In this document: positions 37,101-50,300 of the stretch, piece by piece
Layout of the letters: the number at the start of each line of letters is the position of its first letter
How positions within the stretch are numbered: position 1 is the first letter of the stretch
Assembly (NCBI RefSeq): GCF_032362555.1
Contig: NC_083532.1
Span: 1,253,001 to 1,317,000, forward strand
Direction of reading: 5' to 3'
Source of the DNA: Amyelois transitella
Lineage: Eukaryota; Arthropoda; Insecta; Lepidoptera; Pyralidae
DNA length: 64,000 bases
The notes under the pieces: model-generated
What the model was told of the DNA's origin: nothing
What the model saw: the letters and a program-made list of their open reading frames with translations, nothing else
Databases searched by the model: none
Made by a program: the position numbers and the translations under genes

Positions 37101-40100
37101 AATATACAACAAATGCATAAAAATCTTTAGTGGCAGTACAAATACAGTCTTTTTCACCGCCTAAAAAAAATGTTTCTCAGTTCGACCTTTATGTATGTTC
37201 GTCCGCGATTATCTCGCATTTCGCTGCACCGATTTTGATACGGTTTTCAGGAAAGCGTTTGTTACACTTACGAGAATATTTCAGAAATTTAATCGCCTTC
37301 AAAAAATGAGGAAATTAATCAGAGGCGGTTCTCTTAATTATTACCCAGGTTATAGTATTGTATCTGTCATCGCCATTAGGCATAAATAAATCCCAATCAT
37401 TTTGTACAAAAGGCTTTTTTTTTGTAGTAAATGCAAAACAAAAAAGTCATTGCAAATCATTATCTCTTTTGTTACTAAGTAATTAAAAAAAACTCTAACT
37501 ACGTCTATTATATGTAAATCCATTGTACTGCGTAGAATGACTTTGTACCATGACGACTATTTACATAACTTATGTTTACTAACACATTAGGTTAGGTAAA
37601 GTATTGCAAGTTATTTAGCGATCTTGTTGCTACATGATGAAAACCTTAGCGTTTGTCTCAGTCTTATTCTTAGTTTTATTAGTTCCGAAAATACTCTTCC
37701 TCCTGGCTTCAGTCCCGGTTGCATCCTCACCACTCTGGAGAGGAGCCCCAGGTATGCTTTTGACCAAGGATTGGGTGAGTCAGGTGATTACTCCCGTATG
37801 ACATTTTAAGTGATAGTGATGAGATCTGAAAATACAAACAAACAGACAGTGCCGTGTGGTTCCCGGCACCAATACAAAAAAGAATAGGACCACTCCATCT
37901 CTTTCCCATGGATGTCGTAAAAGGCGACTAAGGGATAGGCTTATAAACTTGAGATTCTTTTTTTAGGCGATGGGCTAGCAACCTGTCACTATTCGAATCA
38001 CAATTCTATCATTAAGCCAAATAGCTGATCGTGGCCATTCAGTCTTTTCCAGACTGTTGGCTCTGTCTACCCCGCAAGGGATATAGACGTGACCATATGT
38101 ATTCAATGTTGGAACATGATAACACTTTCAGTTTCCTGAAAAGTACAGTCATCAACGTAAATATACTACTCATTTATTGTGCCGTGTGGTTCCCGGCACC
38201 AATAGAAAAAAAGAATAGGACCGCTCCTTCTCTCTTTTGCATCGATGACGTAAAAGGAAACTAAGGGACTTATAAACTTGAGATTCTTCTTTTAGGCGAT
38301 GAACTAGCCACCTGTCAATATTCCAATCACAATTCTATCATCAAGCCAAAAAGGTGAACGTGGCCTATCAGTCTTTTCAAGACCATTAAGCTCTGTCTAC
38401 CCCGCAAGGGATATAGACGTGACTATACATATATATTTATGTATACATTTATTACGCAAACCAATTTTTCATTCTTATTTCATTCTATATCATATCTATG
38501 TGTGCCCGACAGCTGATTTGAGCGTATGTATCATACATACATACATATAATATATATAATATAAACATATTATGTTTTCATGGACTTTGAACGTCTCACT
38601 TTCATTTGCTTTTCAAGGGGCGTTGTCATTTGGCATGTGACTCTTTATACTGAATCCGGTACAATGTGGATTTTACTTTGTCTCTTGATATTGGTCCAAA
38701 TTTTACACACCTTTTTGCATACTGTCTACTTGTGTACGACGGCCTCTGTGGCGCAGCGGCAGTGCGCTTGTCCGTGTCACCGGAGGTCCCGGGTTCGAAT
38801 CCCGGCCAGGGCATGATGAGAAACGAACTTTCTCTGATTGGCCTAGGTCTTGGATGTTTATCTATATAAGTATTTATTATAAAATATAGTATCGTTGAGT
38901 TAGTATCTCGTAACACAAGTCTCGACTTACTTCGAGGCTAACTCAATCTGTGTAATTTGTCCCGTATATATTTATTTATTTATTTGTTATTTTGTGTTGA
39001 TATTTTTCATATGCATCCTTCATATTGAATGGCAAAGCCTCCGTGCTAGGTTCCACTGAAAATCAGCGCATTGTGTAACCTCATCATACGTTGGTCATCA
39101 CTGAAAATCAGCGCATACGTACGCGTATGCGCTGAGTGGAAACCCTTTTGGTCGCATCATGTATTTTTTTATTTCTATGTTTATGAATGAAAATGTAATG
39201 TTACATTTTGCGCCAAATAAAGATTTTTCTTTCTTCTTTCTTTCTTTCATACTCTTTCCGTTAATTGTCTGCTCGGGTTTAGACAGGCGCACCTTGACCT
39301 TGTAGCGGGAGCGATGATTCGACTCGACCGCCACCAAATGGAAGATCTTCCGCCAGGCTGGTGTGACGCCTGGGGAACCGCGCGACAGACGATGTTGTGT
39401 CGGAGGTTGTATATATAGCTCCAACCCGTGAAATCTTTGCTTGCGCGATTTAGGTTCTTCGCTGTTTTTGACTGATAGCGTCGCGTGATTTTATTTTTGT
39501 GACTTGTTGCGCAGAAATTTCGCCACAACTTTGTTCCTGGATTGGGTGAGTCAGGTTTTTACACGAAACGACTCCGGTCTGACTTTCGCGACCTTTGTAG
39601 AAATTTAACCTTGGGGCTTACCTCAACTCGAGTCATTATTTAACATTTCTCCGTATCTGCCTACTTATTTTCTATTAATCTTATATATATATAAAATTCT
39701 CGTAAAACAATGTTCGTCCGTTCCCGTACTCCTCCGAAACATCTCGACCGATTCTCATGAAATATTGTGAGCATATTGAGCAGGTCTGAGAATCGGTCAA
39801 CATCTATTTTTCATACCTCTCAGTGATAAGGGTTGTCCACCCTTAACATTTTCTTTTAACTGGAAATTACTTAAAAATCATTTATATGGCAAAACAACGT
39901 TTGCCGGGACAGCTAGTTATTTTATATTATTTGTCAAATGTATCTATGTAAGCGTGATAAGGGAATGTTGTGATGTGAAAAAAGATGTAGTTACAGGAAT
40001 AGAAAAGGGTATGTTAAGATGGTTTGGTCATGTGGAGAGGATGAATGAAAGCAGGTTGACTAAGCAGATATACAAGGAGAGTGTGGAGGGAAAGGTCGGA

Positions 40101-43100
40101 GTGGGAAGGCCTAGACGAAAGTATCTTGATCAAATTAAGGACGTCCTGGTAAAGGGTCAGGTCGAGAGTACCCGAAACCGCCGAGCTTGCATGAAGAGAG
40201 TTATGAATGTGGATGAAGCGAAGGATGTATGCTGAGATCGTGGCAAGTGGAAAGATGTAGTCTCTGCCTACCCCTCCGGGAAAGAGGCGTGATTTTATGA
40301 AAGTATGTATCTATGTATTATCTAACAATGTCATTGTAAATGCCCGATCAAGGTGATATGACACTAATGACAAGTGTCGTAAGTAAATAACAAACATTGC
40401 ATGGTAACAATATGTTTATGTATGTACGTATTTTATTAATAGGCGGCTATTTATTCAAATATTTTCTTAAAATCCCGCAAAAAATTCTCTCTAAAGAAAT
40501 ATTCTCGTGATTGCCTGAAAGAGATTGCATAATGCGCTTAGGCCGCATTATGTACATACATACATATGGTCACGTCTATATTCCTTGCAGGGTAGACAGA
40601 GCCAACAGTCTTGAAAAGACTGAATGGCCACATTCAGCTATTTAGCTTAATAATAGAATTGTGAGATTCAAACAGTGACAGGTTGCTAACCCATCGCCTA
40701 AAAAAGAATTCCAAGTTTGTAAGCTTAGTCGCCCTTAGTCGCCTTTTACGACATGAAGAGATGGAGTGGTCCTATTCTTTTTTGTATTGGTGCCGGGAAC
40801 CACACGGAAAAAAATTAATAAATGAAAATATTCATTTGACAAGTACACTACAACAATAGTTACACTATAATTAATTCATATAACCACGTCTATAGCCCTT
40901 GCGGGGTAGACAGAGCCGGCAGTCTTGAAAAACCACGTTCAGCTGTTAGGCTTAACGATAGAATTGAGATTCAAACAGTGACAGGTTGCTAGCCCGTCGC
41001 ATAAAAGGAGAATCCGAAGTTTATAAGCCTACCACTTAGTCGAAATCCATGGGAAAGAGATGGAGAGGTCCTATTCTTTCAATAAAAAATTAAACTATAA
41101 CATCTAAGTTATACTTTATAACTAAGCGCAAATGGTCCAAACTAGGTAAAACCTGCATTTTGTGGGGATATCAATCCTTTTGTACATTACCATTATACAT
41201 TGATTTACGTCAATAATTCACCATAAAAACAAAACCAAATCACACCACACTTGAATTGATGATAACGTAACATAACATAATGATAAGCCATTACAAATAT
41301 TTTGTTATACGTATTGATAAAACAAATGATATTTAAAAAAATATTATATTTCTTTACTTTATTATGAACGCATTCTTTTTTTAAATTGTTATGGCCAGCA
41401 CGAACAATTTTTTTTTATTGTTAGAACTGCGTGTAGCCTGAATGAATGTTATGAATAATTTCTCTCTTTTACTTTTTAGTGTACTGAATAAATTGTATTT
41501 TCATTTTTGCAGTTTACTTTTTTTAAATATACAAATTACCAGTCATGATTTTCGTTCGCGTTTTCATTAAAATCGTGACTGGTAATTTGTATATTTTTTG
41601 TCGACAAATTGAACAATGGTATAACATTATTTTTAAACTTGAGCGATACGTTTAAAATTTTATCTTTTTTACCGTATCAACGTATTTTTCACGAAAGAAA
41701 ATAATAGTTATCATTGTTATTCTAAAAAAAACAAACACTGTTATTGTCACCATATCATCTAAAATTTGCGATATACATATAAAAATAAGTGTGTGGTGAA
41801 GGACATAGGGTATATACCTTTCATCTCGATAAACACTATCGTTACCGTGGTATCTGCGGAAAAAAGGGTGGCGCTAAATTCGTCGCTTTTTTGTTGGTGG
41901 CGTTTAATTGGTTGCGGCTTATAGACGGCCTCTGTGGCGCAGCGGTAGTACGCTTGCCTGTGACATCGAAGGTCCCGGGTTCGAATCCCGGCCAGGGCAT
42001 GATGAGAGAAAAGAACTTTTTCCTATTGGACTGGGTCTTGGATGTTTATCTATATAAGTATTTATTATAAAATATAGTATCGTTGAGTTAGTATCTCGTA
42101 ACACAAGTCTCGAACTTACTTCGAGGCTAACTCAATTAGTTTAATTTGTTTATTTGTTGTATATATTTATTTATTTATAGAAAGTGCCAATTTCGCCTAT
42201 TGTTGCCACCACAACATACTATGTTATTAACGCATACATCACATCACGTGGAGAGATTTAATGAGAACAGAGATGCACGTTCCTCACCACAATATTCTTT
42301 AGTTCTCGATAAAAAAAACATGTCCTTTTATCAATTATTCATTCATAACCTCCTACGTGCGATATACATAGATAAATCGATATGAACCAAGGCGGTGAAT
42401 AATAATAAACATAGCGGTCAAGAAATATTCAAGGTCTATGTCAAGTTTTTATGAATTGCTAAGAAGTTATTATAATATGATGATGATGATGACGAAAAAC
42501 TTACGATAATTAATGATAGCAACAATATGTATACAATACATGCAGATTATACGTTTTTACCAAACCGTTAAATCATGAAATATTTTTAAGGTTGTTTTTA
42601 AAATCAATACATACTACATAAAATGATTATTTATGGATTTTTTTTTGAAATAAAAGACGACTAAGGGATAAGCTTATAAACTTGGGATTCTTCTTTTAGG
42701 CGATGGGCTAGCGACCAGCCACTATTTGAATCTCAATTCTATCATTAAGCCAAACAGCTGTGCTGATAGGCCACCTGTCGGTCTTTTCAAGACTTTTGGC
42801 TCTGTCCACCCCGCAAGGGATAAAGATGTGATTATATGTATGTATATATATGGATGTATGTTTACATTTTACAATCCTGTTATATTTTCTATTTCTATAT
42901 TGCCAATTTTGAGCAAGGTGTTTGAGAAGATGATGCTTAATCAAATGCAACAATATTTTAAAATCAATAACATTTTCCATTCCCAACAATATGGGTTCAC
43001 TGCCGGGAAGTCCACCACTGATGCGGGAGTAGCACTTGTTACTCAAATCTATGACGCGTGGGAGAGTTCACAGGATTCAGTTGGAGTCTTTTGCGATCTC

Positions 43101-44300
43101 TCTAAAGCATTTGATTGCGTAGATCATCAGACACTTTTGCGTAAACTTCGTCAATATGGGTTTGACCAAAAATCAACTAAACTAATGGCATCCTATTTGA
43201 CTGATAGGCTTCAAACTGTAGATATTAATGGAGTAAAGTCAAGCGGATCAAGCGTCTCAATGGGTGTTCCTCAGGGCTCAATTTTAGGACCATTCCTCTT
43301 CTTGGTATATGTCAATGACCTGCCTTTTATGGTGGAAAAACAGGCGGGTAGGGTAGTGTATAGTGCTGTTTGCCGATGACACTTCTTTAATATTTAAATT
43401 AGACCGCCATAGCGAAAATGTAAGTTCGGTTAATAATATACTGTCGGCCATATCTATCTGGTTCTCAACCAACAATCTTCTTTTAAATGCTAATAAGACC
43501 CAATGCATTAAATTTACCCTTCCAAACGTAAGGCAGGCCAATACTGACATAAAACTGGAAGGCCAGAAATTAGAATTTGTTGAAAATACAAAGTTTTTAG
43601 GAATTATAATTGATGCAAAGCTACAGTGGGGTGCTCATATTTCTAAACTATCCAATAGACTTAGCTCTACCGCTTATGCTGTTAGGAGGATCCGACAATT
43701 GACAGATGTAGCTACAGCTAGGCTTGTTTATTTCAGCTATTTTCATAGCTTGTTATCTTATGGTTTACTTTTATGGGGTAGCGCGGCTGATATACAAACT
43801 ATTTTTATAATTCAGAAAAGGGCCGTTCGCGCAATTTACGGCTTAGGACCAAGAGACTCGTTAAGACAACTCTTTAAGAAAATAAACATACCTACAGTAG
43901 CGTCCCAGTACATTTTTGATCTTATAATGTATGTTAGGAAAAATACCTCTTTTTTTCAAAAAGTTAGTGCCACAACTGATAGAAATTTACGTAATAAACA
44001 TAAATTAGTCATGCCGTTTCATAGGCTTAGCAAAGTCAGTAAATCATTTATGGGGAACTGTATACGATTTTATAATAGGTTGCCGGAGTCTGTTCTTGAT
44101 ATGCCCAACCGAAAATTCAAAGAGTATGTAAAGAAAGTACTTTGTGGGAAGGCTTATTATAGGACTGATGATTACCTTAATGATAAAAACATCTGGCTCG
44201 AGCTTGGCACAGGAACCTCGTAATTAATTGTAGTTTAATTTGAACTTAAATCAAAATTTCAGTACACTCTGTACATAAATCTTTTTAAAATTGGCAATCC

Positions 44301-44336
<36 letters not shown>

Positions 44337-47300
44337 CTTTTTTCAATATTAAATCTCATAAATATATAAATCTCCCGTGAACAATGTATTCTCCCGTCCA
44401 CATTCTATTCTAAGTATAATTTAATATTGTGAAGTTGACGTTGTTGATGAAAATGCTGCAGTGCAGTTTGTTACCGCTTCTTCTGCACTGACGCCTTGGA
44501 AGCGGCAGTAAACTTAGTTTTTAAGTAATTTATTTGACGTCAACCAAGTTGTTAAACCATACGACAATTATTAAGCGATATAATAATATCCTATAATAAT
44601 GAATAAAAATTTTGAATTTTGAATTTGAATTTGTTATGTTATAATGCAATAAAGAGTAACGGGCGTCAGCAGCCAAGATGGCGGCATCTTGATACTATGA
44701 CGTCACACCATGTCGCTTTGAAGGCGCGCCAAGCCAACAGTTCCTGGGTATTACAGTTATCGGTGTACAGAGGTTTCGAGTTCCGAATGATGCCAAACTG
44801 ATGCGATGTTGCGGGTTCGACCGCCATCACATACATACATACATACATATAATCACGTTTATATCCCTTGCGGGTTAGACAGAGCCAACAGTCAAAGACT
44901 GATATGCCACGCTATTTGGCTTTAAGATAGAATTGAGATTCAAATAGTGACAGCCCATCGCCTAAAAGAAGAATCCCAAGTTTATAAGCCTATCATCAAA
45001 GAGATCTTCCGCCAAGTTAGGTGTGATTCCTGGGGAACCGCACGACAGACCACGTTGAGTCGGACGTTGTATTTAGTGCCTCATACAAAATACTCGCTGT
45101 GATTGGCTGATGGGTTAGCATTCTCCGCTGTGATTGGTTAATGGCGTGTGACGTAAGAGGCGTCGACACAGAAAAAGTGCGCTGTTAGAGAGAGAGAAGG
45201 CAAACGCGAGAGCAGCGCACTCCGATCATGATTCAACTTTGTTTTTTTTTGTTTTTGCGTGATGCTTTAATATACAGACAGACAAAAAATGCCGTCGTAT
45301 TTATGTTCTTATTCAATGTTTTTCTTTTTGTTACAAGACCAGCAAGGAAGCAATGTATGACTTAGGTAGCACTGTTAACAAGAATGCTTAAATAAAATGT
45401 AAACGTCATCTTAATTCTAAATATATTGGCATGATTTCAAAATATTTCATGACTTGTTAACGTGAGCTGCCAATTTTTTAACGGTGAATTTCCACGTTTT
45501 TTTAGATAGTAAAAGTTGGGAAATTTTTTAGGGACCCAAATGGAAATTATTCTTGTACTGGCTTTCGTTCAAAAGTCAAAATATACATTTCCATACAATA
45601 GATTCTAAAGATCTTAAAGTAAGTACTTATTTCCATGTTCATACGAGCTGAGCCATCAGACAGCATTTTTAGGGTCCCGGCCGCAAAAACGGTACCCTTA
45701 TAAACATATATGTATAGGACCACTCCACTCCATCTCTTCCCCATGGATGTCGTAAAAAGCGACTAAGATATATACTTATAAACTTGAGATTCTTTTTGTT
45801 CTTGTTTGTTCTTCTTTCAATATATGAATCTCAATTCTATCATTAAACCAAAACAGCTGAACGTGGCCTTTTTCAAGACAGTTGGCTGTCTACTCCGCAA
45901 GGGATATAGACGTGATTACATGTAGGTATGTATGTAAATAAAATGCAGTTCATTTCTACATAGTAACAGTGTTACTTTGTATCGCATGACCTAACGAAGC
46001 TTCGTTCTAACCGATATAGACCTAGATTGATTCTTCCTGCCTAACAAACAATTGCTAAAATGGCCGACGATTGTAAAATACCTACTGCAGATTTTATTTA
46101 TGGAAATCACTTCCGTACATAGAATTTTTAATATGTATACATATATACTAAACTAGCTGTGCCCGCGACTTCGTCCGCGTGGAATAGTTATTTCGGGCAT
46201 CATTGAAGCCCTCAAGGATGATTAATTTTCCACGTTTTTTTTTCACATTTTCCATTATTTCTTCGCTCCTAATACATAGTTGCAGCGTGATGTTATATAG
46301 CCTAAAGCCTACCTCGATAAATAGTCTATAAAATTAAAAAAAAAAATTTTTTCAATTCGTACCAGTACTTCCTTGTAGTGTAGCCCTAATTGTAATATGT
46401 TATACTATTATATACTATATACTTGATGATCAATAAATCAGTATCGATTCAGCTTTTGTTTAATTTACACGCATTCCCTCCTATATTAGATGGCGACCCT
46501 TGCCTAGTCTGTCTCCGCGCTCGCGACCCGATACCGCGCCTTTTAAGGACTACGGAATTTTATCATCGTGTGTGGCCGTGTGGCTCTCTGTGATCGAAAA
46601 TGCATTTGGAAGAGTACAATAATAAGATTCGTGAAGCGATCACAACGCTATTGTTACACGGAGGAAATTTGGTAAATTTCACGAAAAATGGGTGCATCTC
46701 AATCTAACAAGAACGAGGATGTGGTGATTGCCCAAGTTGCATCTGGAGGGAGTAATACGACCCAATTCGAGAAATATATGAACACCAATAATATAATCTT
46801 GGTCTTACTGCTGGTTTTGGTGGCCACGGGCGGCCTGATATTCATATACAGAATTTTTAAAAATTGGCAGGGATTTGTGATACGACAAGAAGTTAGAGAT
46901 GCAATATTGACCAGATATTCTAGTATCATACGACGGCAGCAGGATAGGGGTGATCCTGTGTTCCAGGCCTAGCGTGATTGACGATGACGACCAACTACGT
47001 GACTAGCAGACCCAGTCCTGATGTTCATCCTACTACGTGCGTTTTAAATCTCTCGGGTGTGTACAGTGTGATATATATAGTGATGCGTTACGTTAATAAA
47101 AATTAAGAGTTGTTGCGGTATAGAAGTCGGGACTGAGTGCGAATACGGCAGAATTTACGGATTACGATACCTACCTATTTAGTGGACATTAAGTAATTAT
47201 ACCTCTATATTAAATTACCAATATACTTATACGTTTTATACTTATATACAAATTATTCTTATCCATATTAAAGTGTTAAAGCTAAAGCATAATTGTGGTA

Positions 47301-50300
47301 TAAATAATATTTCATAATGATAAGTACTTAACAAAATTATTACTTTACCGTGTATTGTTTACATAGCGATGTCCATATATGATACGTCTCGGTGCCACTA
47401 CTACTGGAGCTCACGGGAATTAATATGGTACGTAATTTTATATTACTTTTTCTATTGCTATTTTATACTAAGTTATGGAAAGAGAATTATTAAAATGCTT
47501 GGAAGATATCATACAAATAAAGAAGTATTTGATTAAGAAAGGAAAATCTAGGTACAAGGGAAACGTTATAAAAAATAAATTAAGTGAGTCAGATTTAATT
47601 TTGAAACGTTGTGATAGTATTGTAAAAGTTTTGTGTCAAGAGAAAGGATTGAGTAGTAAAACAGTAGATAGTATTAACTCCATAACAACTGAAATTCGTA
47701 GTGTGTACGACAATATTAAACTTTTATGTTCAACTCCTAAAGAGGAAATAAGTAGTGATAGTGATAGTAATTATAGTGAAACTGCTGAATTTTTAGACTC
47801 AAAAATGGAGTTTGATTTGAAGACGGCCTGTGAGTTTATCTCTGTAATGAACAGTAATGAAAATAATACGAAAAACATGATTGACTCGATAGAAATGTAT
47901 GCTGAAATGTTGTCCAATCCAGGAAAACAAATTTTGATAAAATTTGTGCTGAAAAGCAGACTTACAGAAAATGCTAAACTTCGTATGCAAAAGGAATATT
48001 CATCTGTAAGTGACCTTGTTAAAGACTTAAGAAAATTTCTTTTATCTAAAAAATCTTTTACATCAATTCATTCGCGATTGCAAAATGTTACTCAGGGTTG
48101 GCGTACAATTGATCAGTATGGGGCAGAAATCGAAAAATTGTTTTCCGATTTGACAATTTCGCAAGCAGAGGGTAATTCAGAAAAATACGCTGTTTTGAAA
48201 CCTTTGAATGAAAAGTTGGCGGTGAAACGGTTTTCAGATGGACTGCGGGATTCCCGTCTGAGCACCATCATTACAGCTCGAAACTACGAGCATCTCAAGG
48301 ACGCGATCCAGGCGGCTAAAGACGAGGAGGTAGCTGCAACGTCTTCGACGACGGCCTCAGCAGGTATCATGCAGATCTCGCGCCGTGGAAGAGGTATGTA
48401 TCCTCAATATACTCGCATGCAGCATGGCAGATTCCAACATTCGAGGTATCAGCATAACAATGTAAGAAATTTTAGACAAGGAAATCAGTTTCGTGGCAGT
48501 CAAAACACTTCGTTTAACAATTTTAATAGAGGACATTTTAATAATAGAAGCGGTCAGAATCGTACTCGTTATAATACCCGTGGTAGGGGACATATGAAAA
48601 ATTCTTCGAATCGTGGTTCGAATCATCGTGTATTTTACAATGAACAAACGAATGAGGAGGTTCAACCCGAAACATCTAGTACAAATGAATTAAAGTTTTT
48701 TCGATCTTAAACATAACATTTTGACTTTAGATGGTAAAACAAAATTTTTGTCTTTTTATGTTAATAGGAAATTACATTTTTATTTGGTTGATAGCGGTGC
48801 ATCTTTATCTGTCATAAAAAGAGATTCTTTACCTATAAACGTAACTTTAAATAAAGACGACACTATCGTGAACGGAATAGGCGGACAAATTCGTTCGGCA
48901 GGATATATTTATCTTAATTTGGAGCATAATAGTGATCATTCTAGAATAGTATTCAATCATAAGTTTTACGTATTCGATAGCATACCATTACAGGCAGATG
49001 GAATTTTAGGCTTAGACTTTCTGTGTTACTACGGTTCAAATATCAATCTGAGCTCAAATGTAGTCACTGTATCCCAAAACGGAATGGAATGTTGTTTGCC
49101 ACTTTATGATTCAATCGATTATTCTAGAGAAGTGTTACTTATCCCAGCACGAAGCGAATCATTCCATCATGTTTATGTTTCTTCTAGTAGTGACAAGGAT
49201 TATGTTGTTTATCCAAAGCAATTAGCGGAAAATTTGTTCATGGCAGGATCTATAGTTAGAGTAACAAATAATAGAATACCAATTAAAATATTAAACACCA
49301 ATGAACATCAAATTGAGTTGCCTACATTTCAACCAGAATTACATTTGTTGTCAGATTACGATACATATAAATTCGAGTCTTGCTCAAGAAACTCAGAACG
49401 AGCAAAACGTTTATTAGATTTAATAAATTTAAAAAATTTAAATACTGAAGAACGAGATTCAATTCAACTTTTGTGTTCCAAATATGCAGATATTTTCTTT
49501 TTGCCAGGAGATAAGTTATCTTCTGCAAATGTTAATGAACAGTCTATTACATTAAAACCAAACACGACACCAGTTTATGTCAAGCAATACAGGTTACCAC
49601 AATCTTTAAAAAAAGAGATAGACAATCAGATAAAAAATATGTTAGACAATGATATCATTGAGGAGTCTAGAAGTGAGTGGTCTAGTCCAATAATGTTAGT
49701 TCCAAAGAAATCGGATGGCAAAGACAAAAAATGGCGTTTTGTTGTTGACTACCGAAAATTAAATAATTGCATTGTTGATGATAAATTCCCGTTACCCAAT
49801 ATAACAGACATATTGGATTCATTAGCAGGTTCAATTTACTTTACACATTTAGATTTATATCAAGGGTATTTTCAAATAAGCTTAGATAAAGACAGTAGAA
49901 ACTGCACATCGTTCACAACGAGCACAGGAAAGTACCACATGAAAAAATTACCCATGGGATTGAAAACTAGCCCAAGTGTTTTCAGTCGTGTAATGTCTAT
50001 AGCGATGTCAGGATTAAACTATGAAAAATGTTTCATATATTTAGATGACCTTGTAATTTTTGGCCGTAACCTTGAAATTCATAATCGTAATTTAACAGAT
50101 GTGTTTGAAAGGCTTCGAAAAATTAATTTGAAATTAAATCCTCAAAAATGTGTATTCTTAAAGAAAGAAATACTGTATCTAGGACATTTGGTTTCTGAAA
50201 AGGGTGTACTTCCTGACCCAGCTAAAATTGAAGTAGTTAAAAATTATCCAAAACCTACTAATACCGACGAAATCAAAAGATTTGTAGCCTTTTGTAATTA

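Noticed and set aside
38738..38815. tRNA gene
   Set aside because: A and B boxes are present but the acceptor stem does not pair and the block repeats at least eight times with a common non-tRNA body; it is a SINE head.
41924..42004. tRNA gene
   Set aside because: Same SINE-2 head as elsewhere.
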